In this document: positions 17,280-25,177 of the stretch, piece after piece
How positions within the stretch are numbered: position 1 is the stretch's first letter
Layout: each line of letters begins with the position of its first letter
Origin: Natronolimnobius sp. AArcel1
GTDB lineage: Archaea; Halobacteriota; Halobacteria; Halobacteriales; Natrialbaceae
NCBI RefSeq assembly: GCF_011043775.1
Contig: NZ_JAAKXY010000003.1
Coordinates: 372,001-436,000, forward strand
Reading direction: 5' to 3'
DNA: 64,000 nt
Translations under genes and position numbers: made by a program
The notes under the pieces: generated by a model
The model's input: only the letters and a program-made list of their open reading frames with translations
Told to the model about the DNA's origin: nothing
Databases searched by the model: none

Positions 17280-18401
17280 TTAGCCGTGGTGCTCGTCGCT
17301 GCCAGCCTCGAGTCCGTCGCGTTCACGGAGGCGTGCGATTCGCGCTGCAAGCGGCGGACGTGTCGACAGCCAGTTTCTATCGTCAGGATCTCCCAGATCC
17401 AGCCCGGCTGCATCGGCGATTTGTTCGAACGCATCGGCGAGTTCAGTCGCCCCGATTCGGTCTGCAGCACGGGCGTCAGTGTACCATCGCACGCGACGAG
17501 ACAACGCGGTAGCACCGATGATGAGGACGGCAGTCGTCCCCACACCGACAACGAGCGATACCGTACCGGTGACACCCGCAAGCAACGGAATAGTTGCGAC
17601 GACGAACGCAACCAGCGATACGAGCGTCTCGTAGTGTGCCGCTTGCTCGCGCCTGGCTGTGAGCGTTCCCACCAGCGTCCCATCCTCGAGCGAGGAAAGC
17701 GCGGCCTCGTCCACGAACAACACGCGGCCGCCGGGTGCACCAAGAATTTCGACGGTGATGTAGCGGTCACCGCCCTCGATGACGCGAACGCCTCGGGGCT
17801 CGAGGTCGACTCGCTCGAGGAGTGGGTCGAGTCGTACCCGTTCGTCGTCGGTCGGGGCTCGAGTGGTGGTCGTTACTGACTGGAAAATCGGACTGGCAAT
17901 CCAGAACCCGATCAGCAACGCAAACAGGAATACGGTGATGCCAACCAGTCCGGCGCTAATTGCCGGGCCAGCGAGCGTGACAGACAGCAACGCAACAGCG
18001 AACGCTCCTGCGATAAAGCGCCCGTATCGACGACCGGCACGCCACGGTGAGTCGACGTTGGGAAAATTTGGATAGCGCCGTGCGAGGCCAATAAACGTAC
18101 TTGCGCTCACGACACCCGCTGCGAGGGCGCTGAGGGGGACAGCGAAAAGACGCCCGAGTACCCTCTCATCATCAAGTGGCGTCGTCACAGCTAGCCCGGC
18201 GGGGATGAAAACCCAACTCGTGATCCCCACGACGGCCGCCAGTGATGCTGTAACGAAGAGTGCGCCTCGAGCCGCGGTTTCGTCGTCGGTACGGCGGGCG
18301 AACAGCCCGTACAGCGAGCCAACCGCGAAGGCGACTCCGGCAGCGACTACAAGCATGCCTACGAGGGAGAGCCAGAAGATGGCAGTTGCGGGGAGGGACA
18401 T
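17280..18401 (-). CDS. M48 (HtpX)-like membrane protein lacking the zinc motif
   Basis: A 373-residue membrane protein with about six or seven hydrophobic helices. The order resembles HtpX/M48 peptidases: N-terminal helices, a cytosolic segment (RGVRVIEGGDRYITVEILG), then LFVDEAALSSLEDG, the usual lead-in to HExxH, and the C-terminal WLSTRPPLAARIARLRE matching the family's S-T-H-P-P phrase. Where HExxH should be, the sequence reads GTLTARREQAAHYETL, and the downstream ExxAD site reads YTDARAADRI. With no HExxH it cannot be a standard metallopeptidase. It could be a pseudo-enzyme or regulatory partner. Confidence 0.7.
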   Translation of the reverse strand: MSLPATAIFWLSLVGMLVVAAGVAFAVGSLYGLFARRTDDETAARGALFVTASLAAVVGITSWVFIPAGLAVTTPLDDERVLGRLFAVPLSALAAGVVSASTFIGLARRYPNFPNVDSPWRAGRRYGRFIAGAFAVALLSVTLAGPAISAGLVGITVFLFALLIGFWIASPIFQSVTTTTRAPTDDERVRLDPLLERVDLEPRGVRVIEGGDRYITVEILGAPGGRVLFVDEAALSSLEDGTLVGTLTARREQAAHYETLVSLVAFVVATIPLLAGVTGTVSLVVGVGTTAVLIIGATALSRRVRWYTDARAADRIGATELADAFEQIADAAGLDLGDPDDRNWLSTRPPLAARIARLRERDGLEAGSDEHHG

Positions 18402-18454
18402 ACACGCAGTTCAGTATATCAACACAAACAACGTTTCGGTTACAGAGAGATGCC

Positions 18455-19054
18455 TCAGATAAGGAGTTGCACGTCCGACTCGGCCATATGCTGCAGTGCC
18501 GTTGCCGCGCCGACGCCCGTGGTGACGCCGTCGTAGAAGTCATCCTCGTCGTAGTCCATCAGGTCGACGGTCATCTGACAGGCCTGCAGTTCGACGCCCT
18601 GCTCGAGCGAGAGAGCAATCAGATCCTCGATAGTTGGCGTGCCGTTCTCGTCGATTCGTTTTTCCATCATGCGCGTCGCCATCCGGTCCATGCCGGGGAG
18701 TGCCGCGAGAACGTTCGGCATCGGCATATTCGGGTTGCCAACGGCGCTCAGTTTGAGGGTCGTCGATTTCTCCTCGTGGAGGATGTCCAGCCCCCAGAAC
18801 GTATGGAAGACGATGACCTCCCAGTCGAACGCCGCCGCTGTACTCGCGAGGATCAACGGCGGGTAGGCCATGTCGAACGTCCCCTTCGTGGCGACGATGG
18901 TCATCTTCTTGCCGTCGTCATCCTCTCCGGCGTCTGCGAGTGAGGCCTCGAGTTCGTCGACGCGCTCTCGCAGCGCCTGCAGTTCGGCAGGATCAACCTC
19001 GATGCTCCCGCCTGGATGTGCGTCCGTGTCGTCGGCTGGCGTCTCTGTACTCAT
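18455..19054 (-). CDS. DsrE/DsrF-like sulfur relay protein
   Basis: A 199-residue cytosolic protein. The first 50 residues are an acidic, coiled-coil-like extension (DPAELQALRERVDELEASL). The rest is a DsrE/DsrF/DrsH-like domain starting KKMTIVATKGTFDMAYPPLILA, with the conserved Cys in LQACQMTVDLMDYDEDDF near residue 165. Relatives bind persulfide sulfur and exchange it with TusA. It starts one base after the TusA-type gene, so the two are a translational pair, and a rhodanese-MBL gene lies divergently beyond. Confidence 0.88.
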   Translation of the reverse strand: MSTETPADDTDAHPGGSIEVDPAELQALRERVDELEASLADAGEDDDGKKMTIVATKGTFDMAYPPLILASTAAAFDWEVIVFHTFWGLDILHEEKSTTLKLSAVGNPNMPMPNVLAALPGMDRMATRMMEKRIDENGTPTIEDLIALSLEQGVELQACQMTVDLMDYDEDDFYDGVTTGVGAATALQHMAESDVQLLI

Positions 19055-19055
19055 G

Positions 19056-19301
19056 TTAGTCCGTCTTCTTTACGTAGTGTGTGTACAGGTCATCAGATTC
19101 GACCTGCTCGAGCAGTTCAACGCCATTGGTCCCCTCGGCCCACCCCCGGATATCGCTCATGCTCCCCGAATCCGTCGCGACGACCTCCAAGACATCACCG
19201 CTCTCGAGGTCATCGATCGCCTGTTTTGATTTGACGATTGGCATTGGGCAAGACTGTCCTTTGACGTCGAGGGTCTCTGTGATATCGTAGTCAGCACTCA
19301 T
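19056..19301 (-). CDS. TusA-family sulfurtransferase
   Basis: An 81-residue sulfur carrier with the hallmark CPMPIVKSKQAI segment (Cys at about residue 18), the site that carries a persulfide, and the C-terminal IRGWAEGTNGVELLEQ strand-helix. It is probably a partner of the adjoining DsrE-like protein in sulfane-sulfur transfer. Promoter elements on the minus strand near 19312-19321 (rc caatatagag) are only about 15-20 bases upstream, closer than usual. Confidence 0.92.
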   Translation of the reverse strand: MSADYDITETLDVKGQSCPMPIVKSKQAIDDLESGDVLEVVATDSGSMSDIRGWAEGTNGVELLEQVESDDLYTHYVKKTD

Positions 19302-19869
19302 AGTAAATCCCGCTCTATATTGGAGCTACTACACAATACAATTCCAACCCTGAAAAGGATACCGGTCATTGCACAGTAATCAAACAATTGTCGAGTATGA
19401 CAGCCACAAATATGCTTGATTTCTACCTATTTCAGACCTGTTGAGCGATTATCGATAGCTCGGCCTACTACAGTATTGTCTTCCTCATGCCGTTGTTCAC
19501 GAACAGGTATACTCTGTGTACCCCTCGTTCAATCACACCGGTTTCGAAACCCTGATTTGAGCGATAGTAGCCACTGACAGTCAGTACACACCTACTCGTA
19601 CGATGGCTGTGCGAATAGTGGCAAACAGTTTCAGTTGTTACTATAACTCCGTCGTGTGCGTCACCCGCTGCAGTTTCCAGTCATGTTCGCTCACAGTGCA
19701 TCTGCTTTCCAGTCGCTGATCGTGTATTCATACGCGCTGGGTGTTCCGGCCACTGATCGAGACGTCGCCACTCACCCTCCGATTACGTTCCGAGATGGAG
19801 TTACGTTCGCAGGTCCCAACCCGTTCAGGCAACGAATTTAAGCGTGTTCCGACAATAATCTTGTGTATT
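19302..19869. other. 568-bp intergenic region between divergent sulfur genes
   Basis: It separates the tusA-dsrE pair from the rhodanese-MBL gene. No protein or RNA gene is recognised. It holds the hairpin element at 19564-19645 and, at its right end, the promoter of the rhodanese-MBL gene (tttaag near 19837-19842, about 28 bases before the ATG at 19870). The left part (19302-19560) is A/T-richer than average. Confidence 0.6.
19564..19645. repeat. Hairpin element, copy 1 (82 bp)
   Basis: It begins atagtagccactga and ends tcagttgttactata; the two ends pair imperfectly (TAGTAGCCACTGA against TAGTAACAACTGA). The inner sequence is degenerate. Its ends and length match the copy at 33234-33317, which has a much better preserved stem. 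This looks like a small non-coding mobile or palindromic element. Confidence 0.65.
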
Positions 19870-20988
19870 ATGAGCAATAACAACCTGGAGCCATCAACCG
19901 TTGCACAGCGCCTCGAGAACGGGGAGGAACTGTTCGTTCTCGACGTCCGAAACGAAGGCGAGTACGAAGAGTGGCAGATCGAGGACAGTGCCAACATTCC
20001 CATCTACGACGAACTCCTCGAGTACGACTTCTCGACCCTCGAGTCCCGGCTCGAGGAGCTGCCACAGGAGACTGAAATCGCGACAATCTGCGTCGCCGGG
20101 ATTACCTCAACACGCGCCGCCGAGTTTCTTCGCAAGCAGGGCCTCGACGCGAAGTCAGTCGACGATGGCATGAACGGTTGGGGTCGCGTCCATCGCCAGT
20201 ACGACGTCGATGCGGCTGACGGTATCGTCCAGATCGTCCGCCCAGGAACTGGCTGCGTCTCGTATCTCGTCGCCGACAGCGGCGAGGCTGTCGTCGTCGA
20301 TCCGAGCCAATACATTGATCGGTACCTGAACGCGGCCGACGAGCGCGATCTCGAGATTACCGGCGTCATCGACACGCACGCCCACGCCGACCACGTCTCG
20401 GGGGCGCGTCAACTCGCAGGTGAACTCGATGTCCCGTACTACCTCCACGACGACGATACCGGCGACCTCGAGCGACTCACGGAGTTAGCAGACGGCAACT
20501 CGATTTCAGTCGGTGAACGGTCACTCGATGTCCATCACACGCCGGGACACACACCCGGTAGCGTCTCACTGCAGTTTGGCGATGCGCTGCTGTCCGGCGA
20601 CACGCTCTTTCTGCGCAGCGTCGGCCGTCCCGACCTCGAGGACGGCGACGAAGAGGCGATCCGAACGGCCGCGAGCAACCTCTTCGACAGTCTCGAGCAG
20701 GTGACGGAGCTGGCGGATGATACTGTCGTCCTTCCGGGGCACTTTAACGATGAGTCGGTCCGGCCGCTTGCGACTGATCTCGGCGAGTTGCGAGCGGAGG
20801 CGACCAACGAACTCCTGAGTTACGTCGCAGATGGTGACGAGGAGTCGTTCGTCGAAACTATCGTCGACAGTCTGGCCGACGAGCCAGCGAATTTCAACGA
20901 GATTAAACAGATCAACTGGGGGAAAACCCAGCCTGGCGGCGACGTCGAAGAACTCGAGTTAGGGCCGAACAACTGCGCAGCGAACTGA
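19870..20988 (+). CDS. Rhodanese-metallo-beta-lactamase fusion (persulfide dioxygenase-like)
   Basis: A 372-residue two-domain protein. Residues about 5-110 form a rhodanese domain (VLDVRNEGEYEEWQI; active-site loop with Cys in TICVAGITSTRAAEFL). Residues about 120-330 form an MBL-fold hydrolase with THAHADHVSGA, a His in HTPGHTPGSVSL, Asp in LLSGDTLF and His in LPGHFN, the glyoxalase-II/ETHE1 metal set. Relatives oxidise glutathione or CoA persulfides or pass sulfane sulfur. The ATG at 19870 is chosen: tttaag lies 28 bases upstream and the longer frame encodes unrelated residues. The adjacent TusA/DsrE genes support a sulfane-sulfur role. Confidence 0.9.
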   Translation: MSNNNLEPSTVAQRLENGEELFVLDVRNEGEYEEWQIEDSANIPIYDELLEYDFSTLESRLEELPQETEIATICVAGITSTRAAEFLRKQGLDAKSVDDGMNGWGRVHRQYDVDAADGIVQIVRPGTGCVSYLVADSGEAVVVDPSQYIDRYLNAADERDLEITGVIDTHAHADHVSGARQLAGELDVPYYLHDDDTGDLERLTELADGNSISVGERSLDVHHTPGHTPGSVSLQFGDALLSGDTLFLRSVGRPDLEDGDEEAIRTAASNLFDSLEQVTELADDTVVLPGHFNDESVRPLATDLGELRAEATNELLSYVADGDEESFVETIVDSLADEPANFNEIKQINWGKTQPGGDVEELELGPNNCAAN

Positions 20989-21072
20989 ATCAGGAGCCCG
21001 CACTCGGCAGCAGTTCATTGATCGCAGATAGCATCCCGAAGACCTATCGGCCTTGCAAGCGGAGTGTGGAGT

Positions 21073-21294
21073 ATGTCGGAGACGATGTCGCGCCGTTCGC
21101 TGTTTGGTCTCGCGGGCGCTGCGAGCCTCTGTTGTCTCGCGCCCGGTACAGCCGCCGTTGCCGGCGGTGGGACGACGGCTGCGGCGGGCGCTGGACTCGG
21201 CCAAGTCCTCGTGACCGTCGTGACACTGGCCGCAATCGGTCTCGTCGTCCGCTGGCGGACGGACTGTCCAGCCTCTACAGGATGCGAGAAGTGA
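21073..21294 (+). CDS. Small Cys-containing Tat/membrane protein
   Basis: A 73-residue protein starting MSETMSRRSLFGLAGAASLC. The RR-S-L-F-G motif looks like a Tat signal. A second hydrophobic helix (LGQVLVTVVTLAAIGLVV) is followed by a basic and Cys-bearing tail (RTDCPASTGCEK). Two adjacent Cys in the first helix (LCCLAP) resemble those of small metal or thiol membrane carriers, but I do not recognise the family. It lies 84 bases after the rhodanese-MBL gene in the same direction and before a regulator. A GTG at 21064 is an alternative start. Confidence 0.6.
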   Translation: MSETMSRRSLFGLAGAASLCCLAPGTAAVAGGGTTAAAGAGLGQVLVTVVTLAAIGLVVRWRTDCPASTGCEK

Positions 21295-21464
21295 TGACCC
21301 GAACTCTACTGTGGCGCTGCAGTTGCAGACCGTCGTGACCTGTCTCGAATAATCGCGTTCTCGAGAGAAAATCAGCAGTATGACGCGCTCGTTCGCCTGT
21401 CCAACGCAATTGCACAATATTCACATAACCCTTATATCGATGCGTCGACTACTGCGTGATACCG

Positions 21465-21869
21465 ATGGCACAATCGATGGCGGAACTGCTCCAGCAGGAT
21501 ATGGAGTGTGAAGGGCTGTTGGAGTGTATTCACGGACTAAAGCAACTCGATAAGGACTGCTTTCGCGTGATGGTTGAAAGCGACGACCCACTCACGATTG
21601 ACGAAGTCGCCGAGCGCGTCGACCGCGAGCGCTCGACGGCATATCGGTCGATTCAGCGACTGCTCCAGAGTGGCTTTATCCAGAAAGAACAGATCAACTA
21701 CGATCAGGGTGGGTACTATCACGTCTACTACCCGACAGATCCAAACCAGATCGCTGGTCAGATGCAGCGAACGCTCAACGACTGGTACGCGAAGATGGGC
21801 CAACTCATCCAGGAGTTCGAGGACAAGTACGACCACGTCGACGAAGCCCAAGCGACCGTCGAAGGATAA
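21465..21869 (+). CDS. TrmB/ArsR-like winged-helix regulator
   Basis: A 134-residue protein with a winged helix in residues about 20-85 (LKQLDKDCFRVMVESDDPLTIDEVAERVDRERSTAYRSIQRLLQSGFI) and a C-terminal helical dimerisation stretch (QIAGQMQRTLNDWYAKMGQLIQEFEDKYD). Two Cys early in the protein (MECEGLLECIHG) could sense redox or sulfur species. The ATG at 21465 is chosen because cttatat (about 21430-21437) is about 30 bases upstream; an in-frame GTG at 21456 is possible. Its position beside the sulfur-transfer genes suggests it regulates them, but that is inference. Confidence 0.82.
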   Translation: MAQSMAELLQQDMECEGLLECIHGLKQLDKDCFRVMVESDDPLTIDEVAERVDRERSTAYRSIQRLLQSGFIQKEQINYDQGGYYHVYYPTDPNQIAGQMQRTLNDWYAKMGQLIQEFEDKYDHVDEAQATVEG

Positions 21870-21958
21870 TCACATCTGTCTCGAGCAACGTGGACGGCAA
21901 ATGGGTATGCTCATAACTTGAGGGAAGATTTTTACTGATTCCCACAGTACACTGACGT

Positions 21959-22189
21959 ATGTCAGATGTAGCGCTTGATGACCGAGGACGACTCACCCTT
22001 CCAAAGGAGATCCGCGAGCGATATGGAGACCGATATCACGTCGTTCAGCTTCCTGACGGCATCAAACTAGTTCCAATCGCTGACGATCCGCTCGAGGCAC
22101 TCAGAGACGAATTTGCAGACGTCGACAAGTCGGCTGACGAGCTCCGAGACGAAGCGCGTGACGCTGCCATCGACGAGGCTGGACGGTAG
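21959..22189 (+). CDS. AbrB-type antitoxin (VapB-like)
   Basis: A 76-residue protein. The N-terminal half is a SpoVT/AbrB swapped-hairpin DNA-binding domain (LDDRGRLTLPKEIRERYG and VVQLPDGIKLVPI). The C-terminal half is acidic and helical (DPLEALRDEFADVDKSADELRDEARDAAI) and would wrap the toxin. The stop directly abuts the start of the PIN-domain gene, as in vapBC operons. A T-rich box (gatttttactg, about 21927-21937) lies about 28 bases before the ATG. Such pairs usually repress their own promoter. Confidence 0.88.
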   Translation: MSDVALDDRGRLTLPKEIRERYGDRYHVVQLPDGIKLVPIADDPLEALRDEFADVDKSADELRDEARDAAIDEAGR

Positions 22190-22564
22190 ATGTACGCTGA
22201 GACGGACTTCCTTCTTGCGCTCATCAAGGACGACGACTGGCTCGGCGAGGCCGCTGAGACAGTCTATCAAGAACACCGAGACGAGTTGTGGACATCACAC
22301 TTCACACTAATCGAACTCCTGATGGTTGCCTACCGGGAGGACCGTGACACTGAACGCGTCGTTTCGAATGCTGGCACCCTCGTCGACGTGCGCGGTGACG
22401 TGGAGACGGTCGTTACAGCGGCGACGTACGTCGAGGACCACGGATTCACACCGTTCGACGCACTGCACCTCGTCGAATCAAACGGCGACACCATCGCCTC
22501 GAGTGACGATACGTATGCAAATGTTACGTCCCGTCTTGACCTGAAAACGGTCAGCGAGGAGTGA
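22190..22564 (+). CDS. PIN-domain ribonuclease toxin (VapC-like)
   Basis: A 124-residue PIN-domain protein starting MYAETDFLLALIKDDDW with the first catalytic Asp at residue 6. Glu comes in HFTLIELLMVAY near residue 44, and Asp residues in FTPFDALHLVES near 93 and IASSDDTY near 108. It is predicted to be an RNase toxin neutralised by the preceding antitoxin. It begins immediately after that gene's stop codon. The acidic set appears complete, so the toxin should be active. Confidence 0.88.
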   Translation: MYAETDFLLALIKDDDWLGEAAETVYQEHRDELWTSHFTLIELLMVAYREDRDTERVVSNAGTLVDVRGDVETVVTAATYVEDHGFTPFDALHLVESNGDTIASSDDTYANVTSRLDLKTVSEE

Positions 22565-22606
22565 CGCTCCGCAACCACTAAACACGACTCCCACCAAGCA
22601 CAGCCA

Positions 22607-24118
22607 ATGAGCGACTGGACCGAGACGTACCGCCCGACGACGCTGTCGGAGGTACGCGGGAACAACAAAGCCCGCGACAAACTCGAGGAGTGGGCAAACA
22701 CCTGGGACGACCACGGGGAGGCAGTGATCGTCCACGGCAGTCCCGGCGTGGGGAAGACCTCAGCGGCCCACGCGCTGGCCAACGACATGGGCTGGCCGGT
22801 GATGGAACTCAACGCCAGTGACGACCGTCAGGCAGACGTCATCGAGCGCATTGCGGGTGAAGCCGCAAAGAGCGGGACGCTCACCGCGGGCGGTGCCGGA
22901 CGCCGACTCGTAATTTTGGACGAGGCGGACAACTTCCACGGCAACGCAGACTACGGTGGCTCGAGAGAGGTCACTCGAGTCGTCAAAGACGCGAACCAGC
23001 CAATCGTCCTCGTTGCGAACGAGTTCTACGATATGAGCAACTCGCTTCGCAATAGCTGCGAGACAATCGAGTTCCGCGACGTCTCCAAGCGCTCGATTGT
23101 CCCCGTTCTGCGGGATATCTGCCGACGCGAGGGCATTGAGTACGAAGACGCCGCCCTCGAGAAAATCGCAGATGCGACGAGCGGCGACCTGCGCTCGGCG
23201 GTTAACGACCTGCAAGCGGTCGCCGATGACACTGGCCGCTTGACCGTCGATGATGTCGTGACGGGCGACCGCGACACGACAGAAGGCATTTTCGAGTTCC
23301 TCGATACCGTCATCAAAAACGAGGACGCACAGGGCGCACTCCATGCATCGTACGACGTCGACGAGAATCCAGACGAGATGTTGAACTGGATCGAAGACAA
23401 CGTCCCGAAAGACTACCACGGCGCGGAGCTGGCTGACGCCTACGGCTTTCTCGCGAACGCCGACCGCTGGCTCGGCCGCGTGCGCTCGAGTCAGAACTAC
23501 TCGTTCTGGCGGTACGCAACGGACAACATGACCGCAGGTGTTGCAGCCTCCCGTCGCGAGCCAAAAGGCGGCTGGACGCGCTATGGTCCGCCGAGTTACT
23601 GGTCGAAGCTCGGCCGCAGTAAGGGCACACGGAACACGCGCGATGGCATCGCCGAGCGAATCGCCGAGCGCGAGGGGACAAGCGTCGCAACGGCTCGCCG
23701 CGAGATTCTGCCCTACCTGTCGGCGATGACTCACCACTGCAAGAATCGCGACCTCACTCTGCAAATGACTGCAACCTACGACCTCGATGAGTCAGAGGTT
23801 TCGTTCATCACCGGCAGCGGCAAAGACACGAACAAAGTCCAGTCTATCGTCGCGGACGCCGAGGAGAAACAGGCCGAACTCGCCGTCGAACACTCCGGCT
23901 CTGCCTTCTTCAATACCGGCGACACCGAGGACTCGAGCGCGGACGACGAGACTGACGAAGCCGATACCAGCGAGGATGAGGCCGACGGACAGGCAACGCT
24001 TGCAGCCTCGAGTGCGTCAACGGACGACAGGGCCGGGGATGGCTCGAGTGAGTCAAAGCAAGAGCCAGAACCGACTGAACCGGACGAGGATCAGTCGGGT
24101 CTGAGCGACTTTATGTAG
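22607..24118 (+). CDS. rfcL: Replication factor C large subunit
   Basis: A 503-residue clamp-loader subunit that, with RfcS, loads the PCNA ring on DNA. It starts WTETYRPTTLSEVRGN and has Walker A HGSPGVGKTSAAHAL (about residues 43-57), Walker B VILDEADNFHG, then helical RFC domain III. The last 100 residues are a disordered Asp/Glu/Ser-rich tail ending QSGLSDFM, which resembles a PCNA-interacting (PIP) motif. The length is normal for haloarchaeal RfcL. A ccactaaac box (about 22577-22585) is about 26 bases upstream, so it likely has its own promoter separate from vapBC. Confidence 0.96.
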   Translation: MSDWTETYRPTTLSEVRGNNKARDKLEEWANTWDDHGEAVIVHGSPGVGKTSAAHALANDMGWPVMELNASDDRQADVIERIAGEAAKSGTLTAGGAGRRLVILDEADNFHGNADYGGSREVTRVVKDANQPIVLVANEFYDMSNSLRNSCETIEFRDVSKRSIVPVLRDICRREGIEYEDAALEKIADATSGDLRSAVNDLQAVADDTGRLTVDDVVTGDRDTTEGIFEFLDTVIKNEDAQGALHASYDVDENPDEMLNWIEDNVPKDYHGAELADAYGFLANADRWLGRVRSSQNYSFWRYATDNMTAGVAASRREPKGGWTRYGPPSYWSKLGRSKGTRNTRDGIAERIAEREGTSVATARREILPYLSAMTHHCKNRDLTLQMTATYDLDESEVSFITGSGKDTNKVQSIVADAEEKQAELAVEHSGSAFFNTGDTEDSSADDETDEADTSEDEADGQATLAASSASTDDRAGDGSSESKQEPEPTEPDEDQSGLSDFM

Positions 24119-24173
24119 TCGAGCCGCACGCAAACCGCCCGGAAACCGCCCGGAAACCGACTGTTATCATCGG

Positions 24174-24380
24174 TTACCGCAGTTTTGGCTCGTAGGGACC
24201 GCTCTTTGCACTCGAGTCTCGTCTGAGGTAGCGACGGAGAAGCGAGCGCGCACCGACGTAGAGCGCACCAAGGAGGATCGGCGTCACGATCACAGCGGTG
24301 AGAACGAACGGCTCCATGAGTTCAACAAATTTTTCGTAATCGATGAGTCCGTTCAGAATCGGGGTAGCGGCTTCGATCAC
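24174..24380 (-). CDS. Small single-pass membrane protein
   Basis: A 68-residue protein with one hydrophobic helix (PFVLTAVIVTPILLGALYVGA, about residues 24-44) after an amphipathic start (MIEAATPILNGLIDYEKFVELM), and a basic C-terminal tail (RSLLRRYLRRDSS) that would lie in the cytoplasm. The family is not recognised. It lies between convergent rfcL and the end of the biotin operon with short gaps, so it is probably an independent gene. Confidence 0.6.
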   Translation of the reverse strand: MIEAATPILNGLIDYEKFVELMEPFVLTAVIVTPILLGALYVGARSLLRRYLRRDSSAKSGPYEPKLR

Positions 24381-24464
24381 ACGTACACCTGTATTGGTAA
24401 TTCATGACACGCCACTATATGGTTTTGGACTACCTGCTCCGGTCGACCAATTCGGCTATCAGTC

Positions 24465-25175
24465 TCAGTCAGAGACACTCGCGACTCGCGCGAGAAAATC
24501 ACTCGAGAGGGCCTCAATAACCCCGTCTGCGAGCGTTTCTGGATCACCTTCGAGTGGCGCCACTGTCTCAACAAAATAGCCAGTCATGCGCTCGAGTTCG
24601 TCGGGGTTCGTCCGTTCGGCGAGCGTCTCGCCGGTATACTCGTTACAGACGATGCCGACAACGTCGATGCCGCGGTGCTCGAGTGCGTCGACCGTGAGCG
24701 CGGTGTGATTGAGCGTGCCCAGTCCCGAGCGGGTGACGACGACGGCGCTGGCCTCGAGATCGGAAACGAGATCAATCACCTCGTGGTCGCCGGCGAGTGG
24801 AACGCGGAGGCCGCCGATTCCTTCGACGAACGCGCGTTCGGGCCGCTCGCATTCGGCCCGGCAGGCTGTTAGAATTGCCTCGTAGGAAAGCTGTTCGTCG
24901 GCGACCTCGGCTGCGACCCGCGGCGCGAGCGCTGGCTCGAGGTACCGTGAACACGTCGCCGCGTCGCTGTCGCCACAGGCCTCGGCGACGAACGCCGCAT
25001 CGTCGTCGGGCGGATGCCCCGTCTGGGCGGGTTTGATCGCTCGAGCGTTGATTCCCGCTTCTCGAGCGTATCGTGTAAGAGCCGCAGTTAGAACGGTTTT
25101 GCCGACGCCGGTTCCGGTGCCGACGACGGCGACCGGTGGGGTGGCGTTGCTCGAGTGCTCACTGTGCCCTGCCAT
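24465..25175 (-). CDS. bioD: Dethiobiotin synthetase
   Basis: A 236-residue ATP-dependent ligase that closes the ureido ring of 7,8-diaminononanoate with CO2 to give dethiobiotin. The P-loop is VVGTGTGVGKTVLTAAL (about residues 17-33), followed by KPAQTGHPPDDDA, FVEGIGGLRVPL and VVTRSGLGTLNHT, all typical of BioD. It begins two bases after the bioF stop and is the last gene of the biotin operon. Confidence 0.94.
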   Translation of the reverse strand: MAGHSEHSSNATPPVAVVGTGTGVGKTVLTAALTRYAREAGINARAIKPAQTGHPPDDDAAFVAEACGDSDAATCSRYLEPALAPRVAAEVADEQLSYEAILTACRAECERPERAFVEGIGGLRVPLAGDHEVIDLVSDLEASAVVVTRSGLGTLNHTALTVDALEHRGIDVVGIVCNEYTGETLAERTNPDELERMTGYFVETVAPLEGDPETLADGVIEALSSDFLARVASVSD

Positions 25176-25177
25176 CG

